This document shows, in pieces, positions 5,523-14,472 of a stretch of DNA of 18,016 nucleotides. How positions within the stretch are numbered: position 1 is the first letter of the stretch; every line of letters starts with the position of its first letter. The notes under the pieces are model-generated. The model was given only the letters and a program-made list of their open reading frames with translations, was not told the DNA's origin and made no database searches. Both the position numbers and the translations under genes were made by a program. The stretch is from Rhodoferax sp. (GTDB taxonomy: Bacteria; Pseudomonadota; Gammaproteobacteria; Burkholderiales; Burkholderiaceae_C), in assembly GCA_029946045.1 (NCBI GenBank), contig JAQSDS010000397.1:1-18016 (forward strand), read 5' to 3'.

Positions 5523-7214
5523 ATGACAAACCAAGAAATCCTGACCCAGTACGGTCCCCGCGAATCCATGGAATACGACGTGGTCGTGGTCGGCGGCGGC
5601 CCTGCCGGCCTGTCCAGCGCCATCCGCCTGAAACAACTCGCCGCAGAAAAAGGCAACGAGATCTCCGTCGTTGTCCTGGAAAAAGGCTCCGAGCCCGGCG
5701 CCCACATCCTCTCGGGTGCGGTGCTTGACCCCCAGTCGCTCACCGAGCTGTTCCCCGACTGGCAAGCCATGGGCGCGCCCCTGAACCAGCCGGTGACAGA
5801 TGAAGCCATGATGTTTCTGAGCGAGACCACCGGCTACCGCACGCCCAATATGTTTCTGCCCGAATGCAGCCAGAACCACGGCAACTACATCATCAGCCTG
5901 GGCGCGCTGACGCGCTGGCTGGCAGAACAGGCCGAAAGCCTGGGCGTGGAGATCTTCCCCGGCTTTGCGGCGGCGGAAGTGCTTTATGACGACAACGGTG
6001 CCGTCAAAGGTGTCGCCACCGGCAACCTGGGCGTGGAAAAGAATGGCGAGCCCGGCCCCAACTTCCAGATCGGCATGGAGCTGCTTGGCAAATACACCGT
6101 CTTTGCCGAAGGCTCGCGCGGCCACCTGGGCAAACAAGTCATAGCCAAGTTCAAGCTTGACGAGGGCTGCGACCCGCAAAGCTACGCCATCGGCATCAAG
6201 GAACTCTGGGAAGCTGAACCCAGCCGCCATGAGCCCGGTCTGGTGGTGCACACCGCTGGCTGGCCAATGGAAAACGACACCTACGGCGGCTCGTTTTTGT
6301 ACCACATGGAAGACAACAAGATCGCGCTGGGTTTCATCACCGGTCTGAACTACGCCAACCCCTACCTGAGCCCGTTTGAAGAGTTCCAGCGCTGGAAAAC
6401 CCATCCCAACATCCGCTGGTACCTGGAAAATGACAAGGGTGAAGTCACCGGCAAACGCCTGGCTTATGGCGCCCGCGCCATCACCGCCGGGGGTCTGTTG
6501 TCACTGCCCAAGACCGTGTTCCCGGGGGGTGCTTTGGTGGGCTGTGATGCAGGATTCCTGAACGTGAGTCGCATCAAGGGCAGCCATGCCGCCATCAAGT
6601 CCGGCATGTTGGCTGCAGAGGCCGCTTTTGAGGCGGTGAGCGCGGGTCGTGCGCAGGACGAGTTGAGCGCTTACCCCGAAGCCTTTGAAGCCAGCTGGCT
6701 GTACACCGAACTCAACAAATCACGCAACTTCAAGGCCTGGTTCAAGCATGGCCTGACCGTGGGCACCTTGATGAACGGCCTGGAGCAGTTTGGTCTGAAG
6801 GGCAACATGCCCTGGACCATCCGGCGTGACAAACCCGACCACGCCTACCTGAAGCCGGCAGCAGCGTGCCAACCCATCGACTATCCCAAGCCCGATGGCA
6901 AGCTGACCTTTGACCGCCTGAGCAGCGTCTTCATCAGCAACGCCAACCATGAAGAGAACCAGCCGGCGCACCTGACCTTGAAAGATGCCAGCGTGCCGGT
7001 GAGCGTGAACCTGGCCAAGTACGCCGGACCCGAGGCCCGCTACTGCCCGGCGGGTGTCTATGAGTACGTGAAAAACGACGACAACACTGACCGCCTGCAG
7101 ATCAATGCCGCCAACTGTGTGCACTGCAAGACCTGCGACATCAAGGACCCGACGCAGAACATTGTGTGGGTGACGCCCGAGGGTGGCGGTGGACCGAATT
7201 ACGCGGGCATGTGA
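5523..7214 (+). CDS. etfD: Electron transfer flavoprotein-ubiquinone oxidoreductase
   Basis: This 563-aa inner-membrane-associated flavoprotein passes electrons from reduced electron-transfer flavoprotein (from acyl-CoA and other dehydrogenases) to ubiquinone. It has an N-terminal FAD site DVVVVGGGPAG (residues 19-29), the ETF-QO hallmark EKGSEPGAHILSGAV, and a C-terminal [4Fe-4S] ferredoxin-like domain with Cys508, Cys532, Cys535 and Cys538 (CVHCKTC). Length and domain order match the family. The N-terminus before MEYD is of the kind seen in Burkholderiales, so I keep the ATG at 5523, although no good Shine-Dalgarno precedes it. It is a single gene, divergent from the SDR operon. The ETF subunits themselves are not in the window. 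Confidence 0.95.
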   Translation: MTNQEILTQYGPRESMEYDVVVVGGGPAGLSSAIRLKQLAAEKGNEISVVVLEKGSEPGAHILSGAVLDPQSLTELFPDWQAMGAPLNQPVTDEAMMFLSETTGYRTPNMFLPECSQNHGNYIISLGALTRWLAEQAESLGVEIFPGFAAAEVLYDDNGAVKGVATGNLGVEKNGEPGPNFQIGMELLGKYTVFAEGSRGHLGKQVIAKFKLDEGCDPQSYAIGIKELWEAEPSRHEPGLVVHTAGWPMENDTYGGSFLYHMEDNKIALGFITGLNYANPYLSPFEEFQRWKTHPNIRWYLENDKGEVTGKRLAYGARAITAGGLLSLPKTVFPGGALVGCDAGFLNVSRIKGSHAAIKSGMLAAEAAFEAVSAGRAQDELSAYPEAFEASWLYTELNKSRNFKAWFKHGLTVGTLMNGLEQFGLKGNMPWTIRRDKPDHAYLKPAAACQPIDYPKPDGKLTFDRLSSVFISNANHEENQPAHLTLKDASVPVSVNLAKYAGPEARYCPAGVYEYVKNDDNTDRLQINAANCVHCKTCDIKDPTQNIVWVTPEGGGGPNYAGM

Positions 7215-7221
7215 TGCCACG

Positions 7222-7253
7222 CGCGCAACGCTGCCCTGGTGGGGTGTTGCGCG
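7222..7253. terminator. Hairpin terminator between ETF-QO and the DUF1015 gene
   Basis: CGCGCAAC (7222-7229) pairs perfectly with GTTGCGCG (7246-7253) around a 16-nt loop, which can itself pair CCC with GGG. It fills the short gap between two convergent stop codons. On the plus strand it is followed by TTAAATAATTTTT, giving a weak T-tract, so termination of the ETF-QO message is plausible. Confidence 0.45.
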
Positions 7254-8570
7254 TTAAATAATTTTTCTGGCTTCCATGTAATAGCGCTTCTCGCGCGCCT
7301 GTCCCAGTGAGAAAGTCTTGCGCGGCAAGGCACCCTCCAGAATCACGGTCTTGAACAAATCGGATTTGTGCATACCCGCCAAATAGAACCCGGCGTTCCC
7401 CGTCTGCAGGGCCAAGCGTTCCAGCACATCTGCGCCATGCACATAGTCCAGTGTCACGGCACCGCCCTCCTGCAAAAACATGTCCAGAAACGTCTGCAGC
7501 GTACCCACGGGCAGGTTGAACTCCGGTTGATCGATTTCAAGCACACCAAAAGTCTGCCCACCACCGATCCAGCCAAGCGTGTGCCGGGTTGCGCAAGCGC
7601 TGTCAACATGCGCTTGCATGATTTCGGCAGAGGCCACCGGTGTGTATTTGACGTTGGCGCCAAAGGCCCGCTTCAGTTCAGGCAGCAGGTCTTTTTTCAG
7701 TCCGAACAGCAAGCGGTGGATGGCCTCAAACTCCAGCGCCTGATCGTGCACGTTGGCAACTTCAACCAGCGCGAATCGGCTGGGATGGTCCAGACCAAGC
7801 AGGGGTTTGTTCTTTTCCCAGATCGCCTTGGCGGTCGCCAAGGAATGGTTGCCATCCCCCATGGCAAACAACAGCACCGGTCGCTCTGGGCCCACACCGT
7901 ATCTGGCCGCAAAGTGGTCTGGCTTCGCCAGTGCACGCAGCGCCTGCACCAGGCGCTGTTCCGCCAGCGCCGTGACAGCAAACCCAGCCAAATGCCCACC
8001 ACCTTGCATCAGCTCAAAGTCATAAAGCGGTTTGAGGTCGGTTTTGGCAGCTGTCAACGGTGCAATCACTGTGTGATCCGGGTCGTCAATCAGCACCAGA
8101 ATGTGCGGCAACTCCAGCGCCGCACATTCACGAATTGCGATGCGCGGGGGCAGGCGGTCAACAATGGTTCCCTCGGTGGCACGAATCAGGCTGGCCGAAC
8201 CCGCCTGGTAGTCGTAGCACTCCAGGTCCAGACACATGACGACGCCGTGGCGGGTCTTGCCGGCCACGCTGCGCTCGACGTAAACCATGCCGTCGTGCGG
8301 TACAAGCACATCGGCGTGCAGGTAGTCCTGCATGGTCCGGCCAATTGCGGCGATGCGCTCGGTCGCACCCGGTTGCTCCAGATACACCTCGGGAAAAATC
8401 AGCTTCAGGGTCGACGGCGCGTCAGCCACCGTTTGCCGTACCTCCTGCCAGTAATGGGGCTCGGCGGTGAACTGGTCACAGGCAACCACCGCCCACTTTT
8501 GCAGGTCGGCACCGGGTCTGGGCAGAAAGACCCGCGGGCTCTGAATACCGATGTCGGCGTAATTTTTCAT
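7254..8570 (-). CDS. DUF1015 family protein
   Basis: This 438-aa cytoplasmic protein belongs to the DUF1015 (COG4198-type) family. Recognisable features are PRVFLPRPGADLQKWAVVACDQFTAEP near the N-terminus and the highly conserved MGDGNHSLATAKA segment at residues 237-249. The length is typical. The ATG at 8570 is preceded by AGGG at 6-nt spacing. There is no signal peptide and no membrane segment. To my knowledge the family has no firmly established biochemical role. It is divergent from the riboswitch-controlled glycine cleavage operon, about 450 bp away, which makes a link to serine/glycine metabolism possible. The GDGNHS motif vaguely recalls the DGHHR-type motif of ParB-like serine kinases. 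Both suggestions are inference. Confidence 0.8.
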   Translation of the reverse strand: MKNYADIGIQSPRVFLPRPGADLQKWAVVACDQFTAEPHYWQEVRQTVADAPSTLKLIFPEVYLEQPGATERIAAIGRTMQDYLHADVLVPHDGMVYVERSVAGKTRHGVVMCLDLECYDYQAGSASLIRATEGTIVDRLPPRIAIRECAALELPHILVLIDDPDHTVIAPLTAAKTDLKPLYDFELMQGGGHLAGFAVTALAEQRLVQALRALAKPDHFAARYGVGPERPVLLFAMGDGNHSLATAKAIWEKNKPLLGLDHPSRFALVEVANVHDQALEFEAIHRLLFGLKKDLLPELKRAFGANVKYTPVASAEIMQAHVDSACATRHTLGWIGGGQTFGVLEIDQPEFNLPVGTLQTFLDMFLQEGGAVTLDYVHGADVLERLALQTGNAGFYLAGMHKSDLFKTVILEGALPRKTFSLGQAREKRYYMEARKII

Positions 8571-8689
8571 GAAAACCCTGTTTGATTGACATTTGAGGAC
8601 GCCAATTATTCACCGAACCAGTGACGCCTAGGGCGTGGCAGGGGTTCGGGCTGGCGCTAGCGGACAAATTCAGCAGCTTGCCGAGCATG

Positions 8690-8695
8690 TAGAAT
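8690..8695 (+). promoter_or_regulatory. Candidate -10 element of the gcvTHP leader
   Basis: TAGAAT at 8690-8695 lies 7 nt before the first base of the riboswitch P1 helix (8703), which is where a transcript would be expected to begin. No convincing -35 is seen at 16-18 bp. The rest of 8571-8689 holds only a short stem ACGCC-tag-GGCGT (8624-8636) and the divergent upstream region of the DUF1015 gene; I see no gene there. Confidence 0.35.
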
Positions 8696-8702
8696 TTGCC
8701 AC

Positions 8703-8949
8703 GTCAGGAGAGAGTTGGCCCCAAGGGCCGGCCGCCGAAGGCGCAGAGTTGCTGATTGCAGCAATTTGAACGCTCAGGCAAAAGGACTGACAACCGTCAC
8801 TAAGTCGCCAGATTTTTTGACGACTCCCCACTGGAGAGAGGTCAAACTTGGCGCGTGCGCCAGGGTCGATCCACCGAAGGAGCAACCCAAACCCGGCGCC
8901 CTGCGTGACTGGTTTTGGCGAATCTCTCAGGTAAAGCGGACAGCGGGGG
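8703..8949 (+). promoter_or_regulatory. Tandem glycine riboswitch controlling gcvTHP
   Basis: Two glycine aptamers lie in tandem. Aptamer 1 spans 8703-8791, closed by P1 GTCAG/CTGAC, with the conserved GGAGAG, CCGAAGGCGC and CTCAGGCAAAAGGAC blocks. Aptamer 2 spans about 8826-8948, closed by CCCC (8826-8829) with GGGG (8945-8948) and CTG/CAG, with GGAGAG, CCGAAGGAGC and CTCTCAGGTAAAGCGGAC. The linker is 8792-8825. Riboswitches of this class switch on glycine cleavage genes when glycine is abundant, and gcvT begins 69 bp downstream. The aptamer identity is very secure. The switching mechanism here is not, but complementary segments (see the next entry) point to control of translation initiation. 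Confidence 0.95.
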
Positions 8950-8999
8950 CAGCCCACGGCATTGGCGTAAGGTCAGGCCATGGAATTTGATTTGCCCCC
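8945..8999 (+). other. Alternative stem downstream of aptamer 2 (putative expression platform)
   Basis: GGGGGCA (8945-8951), whose G's form P1 of aptamer 2, is perfectly complementary to TGCCCCC (8993-8999). The stem extends by AGC/GCT (8942-8944 with 9001-9003) past one bulge. Forming this stem would break P1. ACTCC (8823-8827), overlapping the other P1 strand, is complementary to the gcvT ribosome-binding region GGAGT (9009-9013). The two alternative pairings are nested and compatible. No T-run follows, so this is not an intrinsic terminator. Confidence 0.45.
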
Positions 9000-9017
9000 T
9001 GCTCGATTGGAGTATTG

Positions 9018-10163
9018 ATGTCCGCCACGCCTGACGACCTTCTACAAGTCCCTCTCAACGACCTGCATCTTGCTTTGGGTGCCCGCATGGTGCCGTTTGC
9101 CGGCTACAGCATGCCCGTGCAATACCCCGAAGGCCTGATGGCCGAGCACAAACACACGCGCAGCGCTGCCGGCTTGTTCGATGTGTCGCACATGGGCCAG
9201 TTACGGCTGGTGGGGCCAGATGCCGCTGCTGCTTTTGAGAGCCTGATTCCGGTCGATGTGATCGACCTGGCCATCGGCAAACAACGCTACGGCCTGCTAC
9301 TTAACGACGCGGGCGGCATCATCGACGACCTGATGTTCGTCAACCGCGGCACCGATATTTTTGTCATTGTCAACGGCGCCTGCAAAGTGGGTGACATCGC
9401 GCACATCCAGGCCAAAATCGGCAGCCGTTGCCAGGTCATTCCCATGCCAGAGCGCGCCTTGTTGGCGCTGCAGGGCCCGCAAGCCGTGAACGCCTTGTCG
9501 CGCCTGGCTCCTGGCGTGGAAAAGCTGGTGTTCATGACCGGGGGCAACTTCACGGTGGACACTGGAGCCCAAAAAATTGACGTGTTCCTCACCCGCAGCG
9601 GCTACACCGGCGAAGACGGTTTTGAGATCTCGGTCCATGCCTCTGAAGCGCCAGCCTTGGCCCGGGCCCTGCTGGCACAGCCTGAAGTCAAGCCGATTGG
9701 TCTGGGCGCGCGCAACTCCTTGCGGCTGGAAGCCGGGCTGCCGCTTTACGGCAACGACGTCGACACCACCACCACGCCGGTCGAGGCCGGCTTGCAATGG
9801 GCGATCCAGAAAGTGCGCCGCACCGGTGGCGCCCGCGCAAGCGGTTTCCCGGGTGCCGACAAAATTTTGGCGCAGTTGAATGGCGAAGCAGGTTCGATCA
9901 CGCGCAAGCGGGTTGGCCTGAAGGCGCTGGCGCGTATTCCGGTGCGTGAGCATGTTGAGCTGCACAACCTGGCCGGTGAGCGCATCGGCGAAGTCACCAG
10001 CGGCTTGCTTGGCCCCACCATCGACCAGCCCATCGCCATGGGCTATGTGCCGCCTGCCCTGGCCAGCCTAGGCAGCCAGGTCAACGCCATGGTGCGTGGC
10101 AAGCCGGTCCAGATGGAAGTGGTGGCCATGCCTTTTGTGCCAACCAACTATTTCCGCGGTTAA
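9018..10163 (+). CDS. gcvT: Glycine cleavage system aminomethyltransferase (T protein)
   Basis: The T protein takes the aminomethyl group from lipoylated H protein and transfers the methylene unit to tetrahydrofolate, releasing ammonia. The product is 381 aa, slightly longer than the usual 360-375. Recognisable segments are VPFAGYSMPVQYPEGL with FDVSHMGQ (folate and catalytic N-terminal region), RSGYTGEDGFEI in the middle and ARNSLRLEAGLPLYGND in the second half. I start at the ATG at 9018, with GGAG (9009-9012) 5 nt upstream; a TTG directly before it is in frame but unlikely. It is the first gene of gcvTHP and lies directly behind the tandem glycine riboswitch. Confidence 0.97.
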   Translation: MSATPDDLLQVPLNDLHLALGARMVPFAGYSMPVQYPEGLMAEHKHTRSAAGLFDVSHMGQLRLVGPDAAAAFESLIPVDVIDLAIGKQRYGLLLNDAGGIIDDLMFVNRGTDIFVIVNGACKVGDIAHIQAKIGSRCQVIPMPERALLALQGPQAVNALSRLAPGVEKLVFMTGGNFTVDTGAQKIDVFLTRSGYTGEDGFEISVHASEAPALARALLAQPEVKPIGLGARNSLRLEAGLPLYGNDVDTTTTPVEAGLQWAIQKVRRTGGARASGFPGADKILAQLNGEAGSITRKRVGLKALARIPVREHVELHNLAGERIGEVTSGLLGPTIDQPIAMGYVPPALASLGSQVNAMVRGKPVQMEVVAMPFVPTNYFRG

Positions 10164-10216
10164 CGTCTTTTCCAGTCCCTCCCCCACTTTTTCATTCAAA
10201 CTTTCAGAGCATCACC

Positions 10217-10591
10217 ATGACGATCAAATACACCCCCGACCACGAATGGATCAAAATTGACGGCGACATCGGCACCGTTGGCATCACCCACCATGCACAA
10301 GACGCCTTGGGCGATGTGGTGTTTGTCGACCTGCCCGAAGTGGGCAAAGCCTATGCCGCCAAAGACCCTGCCGCCGTCGTCGAATCGGTCAAGGCCGCCG
10401 CCGACGTCTACATGCCCGTCGAGGCGCAAGTGACTGAAGTCAACGAAGCCCTGCGCGACGACCCCTCGCTGGCCAACTCTGACCCACTGGGCGCGGGCTG
10501 GTTCTTCAAGATCAAGTTGGCCAACCCGGCTGAGCTCGACGCCTTCATGGACGAGACCAGCTACACCGCATTTGCCGCTGACGCGCACTGA
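10217..10591 (+). CDS. gcvH: Glycine cleavage system H protein
   Basis: This 124-aa lipoyl carrier shuttles the aminomethyl intermediate between the P and T proteins and is reoxidised by the L protein. The lipoylation site is Lys59 in [13 protein letters not shown], and the upstream [12 protein letters not shown] strand pair is typical. Length is standard. It starts 53 bp after the gcvT stop and ends 14 bp before gcvP, so it belongs to the same transcription unit. The ribosome-binding site before the ATG at 10217 is weak (CAGAGC). The dihydrolipoamide dehydrogenase (L protein) is not encoded here; the organism presumably uses one from a 2-oxoacid dehydrogenase complex. Confidence 0.97.
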   Translation: MTIKYTPDHEWIKIDGDIGTVGITHHAQDALGDVVFVDLPEVGKAYAAKDPAAVVESVKAAADVYMPVEAQVTEVNEALRDDPSLANSDPLGAGWFFKIKLANPAELDAFMDETSYTAFAADAH

Positions 10592-10605
10592 ACAGGCTGC
10601 CCACC

Positions 10606-13488
10606 ATGACTCCCATTGTTCTTTCGCCTTTGGGCGAACTTGAAAACGCGTCTGAATTTATTGCGCGCCACATCGGCATCGATGCCGCTGACGAAGCTGT
10701 CATGCTGAAAACCGTGGCCGCAGCGTCGCGTGCGGCACTTATCGATGACATCGTGCCGCGCAGCATCGCCCGCAGCCAGCCCATGGCCATCCCTGCGCCT
10801 ATTACCGAAGCCGCCGCACTGGCCGAGCTCAAGGCCATGGCGGGCAAAAACAAGGTGCTCAAAAGCTACATCGGCCAGGGTTATTACGGCACCCACACAC
10901 CCGGCGTGATCCTGCGCAACATCCTGGAAAACCCGGCCTGGTACACCGCCTACACGCCCTACCAGGCCGAAATCAGCCAGGGCCGCATGGAGGCGCTGGT
11001 CAATTTTCAGACCATGGTGATGGACCTGACCGGCATGCCCATGGCCAATGCCTCGATGCTCGACGAAGCCACCGCCGCCGCCGAAGCCATGACCATGGCG
11101 CTGCGTGCCAGCAAATCCAAGTCGACCACGTTCCTGGTCGATGCCGAAGTGCTGCCACAAACCCTGGCCGTGATTCAGACCCGCGCCGAGCCGCTGGGCA
11201 TCAGCGTCAAGGTCTGCCACAACAGCGACGAATTGGCGCAAGACAGTTTTGCCGTGCTGCTGCAATACCCCGGCACCAGCGGTGTGGTACGCGATGACCG
11301 CGCCCTGATTGCGGCCGTCAAAGCCCGGGGTGGCATCGTCATCATGGCGGCCGACCTGCTGGCGCTCACGCTGCTCACCGCCCCCGGTGAACTCGGTGCC
11401 GACATCGCCGTAGGCACCACCCAGCGCTTCGGCATGCCGATGGGCAACGGCGGCCCGCACGCCGCCTACATGGCTTGTCGCGACGAGCACAAACGCACCA
11501 TGCCCGGCCGCCTGGTGGGCGTCAGCGTTGACAGCCATGGCAACCCGGCCTACCGGCTGGCGCTGCAAACGCGCGAACAGCATATTCGCCGCGAAAAGGC
11601 TACCTCCAACATCTGCACCGCGCAGGTGCTGCCTGCGGTGATTGCCAGCATGTACGCCGTCTACCACGGCCCGGCTGGCCTCAAGCGCATCGCGCAACGG
11701 GTCGCCACGCTGACTGCAGTGCTGGCCGCTGGCTTGAAAACCCTGGGCTACGCTCTGGCCAATGCGGCTGCGTTTGACACGCTGACCGTCAGCACGGGCG
11801 ACGCCACCGCGTCTGTCGCCGCCAAGGCCCTCGCAGCGGGTGCCAACCTGCGCCTGGCTTCAAGTAGTTCTCTCAGCATCTCGCTGGACGAGACCACCAC
11901 CCGCGATGACGTGGCACAGCTCTGGGGCTTTTTTGCCAAACCGGGTCAGACCCTGCCCCAGGTCGCTGACTTTGAACAGAACACGGCCACCCTGCTACCC
12001 GCCGCCCTGTTGCGTAGCAGCAGCTACCTGACGCACCCGGTGTTCAACAGCCACCACTCCGAGACGGGCATGCTGCGCTACATCCGCCGCCTGTCCGATT
12101 TCGACCTGGCGCTGGACCGCACCATGATCCCGCTGGGCAGTTGCACCATGAAGCTCAACGCCACCAGCGAGATGATCCCGATCACCTGGCCGGAGTTTGC
12201 CAACATCCACCCCTATTGCCCCGAAGACCAGCGCGCGGGCTACGCCGAGCTTGACGAGCAACTGCGCGCCTGGCTTTGCGAGGCCACCGGTTACGCCGGC
12301 ATCAGCCTGCAACCCAACGCCGGCAGCCAGGGCGAATACGCGGGCATGATGGCCATCCGGGGTTACCACGAAGCGCGCGGCGAGAGCCACCGCAACATCT
12401 GCCTGATTCCAAGCAGCGCGCACGGAACCAACCCCGCCAGCGCCACCATGGTGGGCATGAAGGTGGTGGTAACCGCCTGCGATGCCAATGGCAATGTCGA
12501 CATGGCCGACCTGAAGGCCAAGTGTGAACAGCACAGCGCCAATTTGGCGGCGATCATGATCACCTACCCCAGCACCCACGGCGTGTTCGAGACCAGCGTC
12601 ACGGAACTGTGCGCCCTGGTGCACAGCCACGGCGGCCGTGTTTATGTGGACGGTGCCAACATGAACGCGCTGGTGGGGCTGGCTGCACCCGGTGCCTTTG
12701 GCGGCGACGTTAGCCACCTGAACCTGCACAAAACCTTCTGCATCCCGCACGGCGGCGGCGGCCCTGGTGTCGGGCCGGTGTGTGTGGTGGCCGACCTGGT
12801 GCCGTATTTGCCGGGCGCTGGTGTCGGTGCTGTGTCTGCGGCGCCTTTGGGCAACGCAGCCGTGCTGCCCATCAGCTGGATGTACTGCCGCATGATGGGT
12901 GCCGAAGGCCTGAAGGCAGCGACCGAAGTCGCCATTCTGAGCGCCAACTACATCAGCGTGCGCCTGAAAGACCACTACCCCACGCTCTACACCAGCGCCT
13001 CTGATGGCGGCAAACCTGGCCGCGTGGCGCACGAGTGCATTCTGGATTTGCGGCCCTTGAAGGAAAGCAGTGGCGGTGTCCACGGTGTGACCGCCGAAGA
13101 CGTGACCAAGCGCCTGATGGACTACGGTTTCCACGCGCCCACGCTGAGTTTCCCGGTGCCCGGCACACTCATGGTGGAACCCACCGAGAGCGAAACGCTC
13201 GACGAACTTGACCGTTTCATCAACGCCATGATCGCCATCCGCGAAGAAATTGCCAAGGTCGAGCAAGGTGTCTGGCCCCAAGGCAACAACCCGCTGAGCC
13301 ATGCGCCCCATACGGCTGCGACGCTGCTGGGTGAAACCTGGGACCGGCCTTATTCGCGGGAACTGGCCGCGTTTCCGCTGCCCAGCCTTAAATCTTCCAA
13401 GTACTGGGTGCCGGTCGGACGCATCGACAACGTCCATGGTGACCGCAATTTGTTCTGCAGCTGTGTGCCGATCACCGAGTTCGCTTGA
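10606..13488 (+). CDS. gcvP: Glycine dehydrogenase (decarboxylating), P protein
   Basis: This 960-aa homodimeric-type P protein is the PLP enzyme that decarboxylates glycine and loads the aminomethyl group onto H protein. The N-terminal half contains [18 protein letters not shown] and the [15 protein letters not shown] segment. The C-terminal half contains the PLP-binding Lys709 in [16 protein letters not shown], equivalent to Lys706 in E. coli. Length agrees with the fused alpha/beta form found in proteobacteria. It is the last gene of the riboswitch-controlled operon, 14 bp after gcvH. No clear intrinsic terminator follows. The region 13489-13617 holds only an imperfect pairing of GGAAT and GGGG (13562-13576) with CCCCATTCC (13593-13601). 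Confidence 0.98.
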   Translation: MTPIVLSPLGELENASEFIARHIGIDAADEAVMLKTVAAASRAALIDDIVPRSIARSQPMAIPAPITEAAALAELKAMAGKNKVLKSYIGQGYYGTHTPGVILRNILENPAWYTAYTPYQAEISQGRMEALVNFQTMVMDLTGMPMANASMLDEATAAAEAMTMALRASKSKSTTFLVDAEVLPQTLAVIQTRAEPLGISVKVCHNSDELAQDSFAVLLQYPGTSGVVRDDRALIAAVKARGGIVIMAADLLALTLLTAPGELGADIAVGTTQRFGMPMGNGGPHAAYMACRDEHKRTMPGRLVGVSVDSHGNPAYRLALQTREQHIRREKATSNICTAQVLPAVIASMYAVYHGPAGLKRIAQRVATLTAVLAAGLKTLGYALANAAAFDTLTVSTGDATASVAAKALAAGANLRLASSSSLSISLDETTTRDDVAQLWGFFAKPGQTLPQVADFEQNTATLLPAALLRSSSYLTHPVFNSHHSETGMLRYIRRLSDFDLALDRTMIPLGSCTMKLNATSEMIPITWPEFANIHPYCPEDQRAGYAELDEQLRAWLCEATGYAGISLQPNAGSQGEYAGMMAIRGYHEARGESHRNICLIPSSAHGTNPASATMVGMKVVVTACDANGNVDMADLKAKCEQHSANLAAIMITYPSTHGVFETSVTELCALVHSHGGRVYVDGANMNALVGLAAPGAFGGDVSHLNLHKTFCIPHGGGGPGVGPVCVVADLVPYLPGAGVGAVSAAPLGNAAVLPISWMYCRMMGAEGLKAATEVAILSANYISVRLKDHYPTLYTSASDGGKPGRVAHECILDLRPLKESSGGVHGVTAEDVTKRLMDYGFHAPTLSFPVPGTLMVEPTESETLDELDRFINAMIAIREEIAKVEQGVWPQGNNPLSHAPHTAATLLGETWDRPYSRELAAFPLPSLKSSKYWVPVGRIDNVHGDRNLFCSCVPITEFA

Positions 13489-13617
13489 AATAGCCAAAAA
13501 TCGCTGGGCCAAGAGCCAAACAAAACAGGGGCAAGGCCACCATTTCGGAAAGTTCCTCCAGGGAATGCCCAAGGGGATGGCCATTAAACTAGCCCCATTC
13601 CAATCAAACTTTTACAC

Positions 13618-14445
13618 ATGACTTATTGCGTCGCCATCAAACTCAATGCCGGACTGGTTTTTCTGTCCGATTCCCGCACCAATGCGGGTCTGGACCAGAT
13701 CAGCACCTTTCGCAAGATGATCGTTTACGAAAAGCCAAACGACCGCTTCATGGTGCTGCTGTCAGCGGGCAACCTGAGCATTTCGCAGTCGGTGCGCGAA
13801 ATCCTGCAGGTAGAAAAACTCAAGGACCACGACGAGGACGAAGGCATCACGATCTGGAACGCCAAAAGCATGTTCGACGCAGCGCGTGTGCTCGGCTCGG
13901 CCATTCGCCATGTCTACGAGCGCGACGCTGCAGCGCTCAAACTGGCTGGGGTCGACTTCAACGTGTCGTTGATTTTTGGCGGTCAGATCAAGGGTGAAGG
14001 CATGCGCCTGTTCCAGGTCTATTCAGCCGGTAACTTCATTGAGGCAACACCCGAGACGCCCTATTTTCAGGTCGGTGAGTCCAAGTACGGCAAGCCCGTG
14101 CTGGACCGCGTGATCACGCCGCACACGCCGCTGGACGAAGCCGCCAAATGTGCGCTGGTGTCGATGGACTCGACCCTCAAATCCAACCTGTCAGTCGGCT
14201 TGCCGCTGGACATGGTGGTCTATGAAGCCAACCAGTTCCAGACCGACAAGGTGGTCTGCATCGACGAGCACAACCCCTACTTCAAGATGATGCACAACAG
14301 CTGGGGCGCCAAACTGCGCGAGGTCTTTGACAGCATCGAAGACCCGATGTGGAACGGTGAGCAAACCAGCGTGCCGCTGATGCAGCCCGCCAGCCGCAAC
14401 CAGGCCTTGAAGAAAATCAGCTCGCCGCAGGAAAAATTAATCTAA
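13618..14445 (+). CDS. Anbu, proteasome-type N-terminal nucleophile protease
   Basis: This 275-aa protein is of the bacterial Anbu type (ancestral beta subunit, COG3484), related to HslV and 20S proteasome beta subunits. After removal of Met1 the new N-terminus is Thr (TYCVAIKL), the Ntn nucleophile. The matching active-site residues are Asp18 in SDSRTNAGLD and Lys33 in STFRKM (17 and 32 after Met removal), as in proteasome beta subunits. SAGNLSISQSV is also typical. The start is fixed by the requirement for Met-Thr, although no Shine-Dalgarno precedes it. In many bacteria anbu is grouped with ATP-grasp, alpha-E and transglutaminase-like genes; none of them is present next to it here. It lies downstream of gcvP and is convergent with uppP. 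Substrates are unknown. Confidence 0.9.
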   Translation: MTYCVAIKLNAGLVFLSDSRTNAGLDQISTFRKMIVYEKPNDRFMVLLSAGNLSISQSVREILQVEKLKDHDEDEGITIWNAKSMFDAARVLGSAIRHVYERDAAALKLAGVDFNVSLIFGGQIKGEGMRLFQVYSAGNFIEATPETPYFQVGESKYGKPVLDRVITPHTPLDEAAKCALVSMDSTLKSNLSVGLPLDMVVYEANQFQTDKVVCIDEHNPYFKMMHNSWGAKLREVFDSIEDPMWNGEQTSVPLMQPASRNQALKKISSPQEKLI

Positions 14446-14472
14446 TACCTCTGCTCAGTCCTCAGCAAACCG

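Noticed and set aside
5499..6404. 301-codon minus-strand frame opposite ETF-QO
   Set aside because: It lies entirely over the ETF-QO coding region and has no domain; the ETF-QO motifs are unambiguous.
7368..8585. 405-codon plus-strand frame opposite the DUF1015 gene
   Set aside because: The DUF1015 reading frame shows conserved family motifs; the opposite frame does not.
8715..8990. 91-codon open frame in the gcv leader
   Set aside because: It runs across both riboswitch aptamers, whose conserved RNA blocks explain the sequence; no ribosome-binding site or protein family supports it.
11995..13584. 529-codon minus-strand frame opposite gcvP
   Set aside because: It is long only because of GC-rich codon bias; the gcvP frame has the PLP lysine and full family sequence.
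13562..13601. Terminator hairpin after gcvP
   Set aside because: The pairing needs a 6-nt bulge and no T-run follows; it is too weak to call.
14446..14472. Terminator between anbu and uppP
   Set aside because: Only a short GCT/AGC pairing with mismatches is present; no stable hairpin or T-tract.
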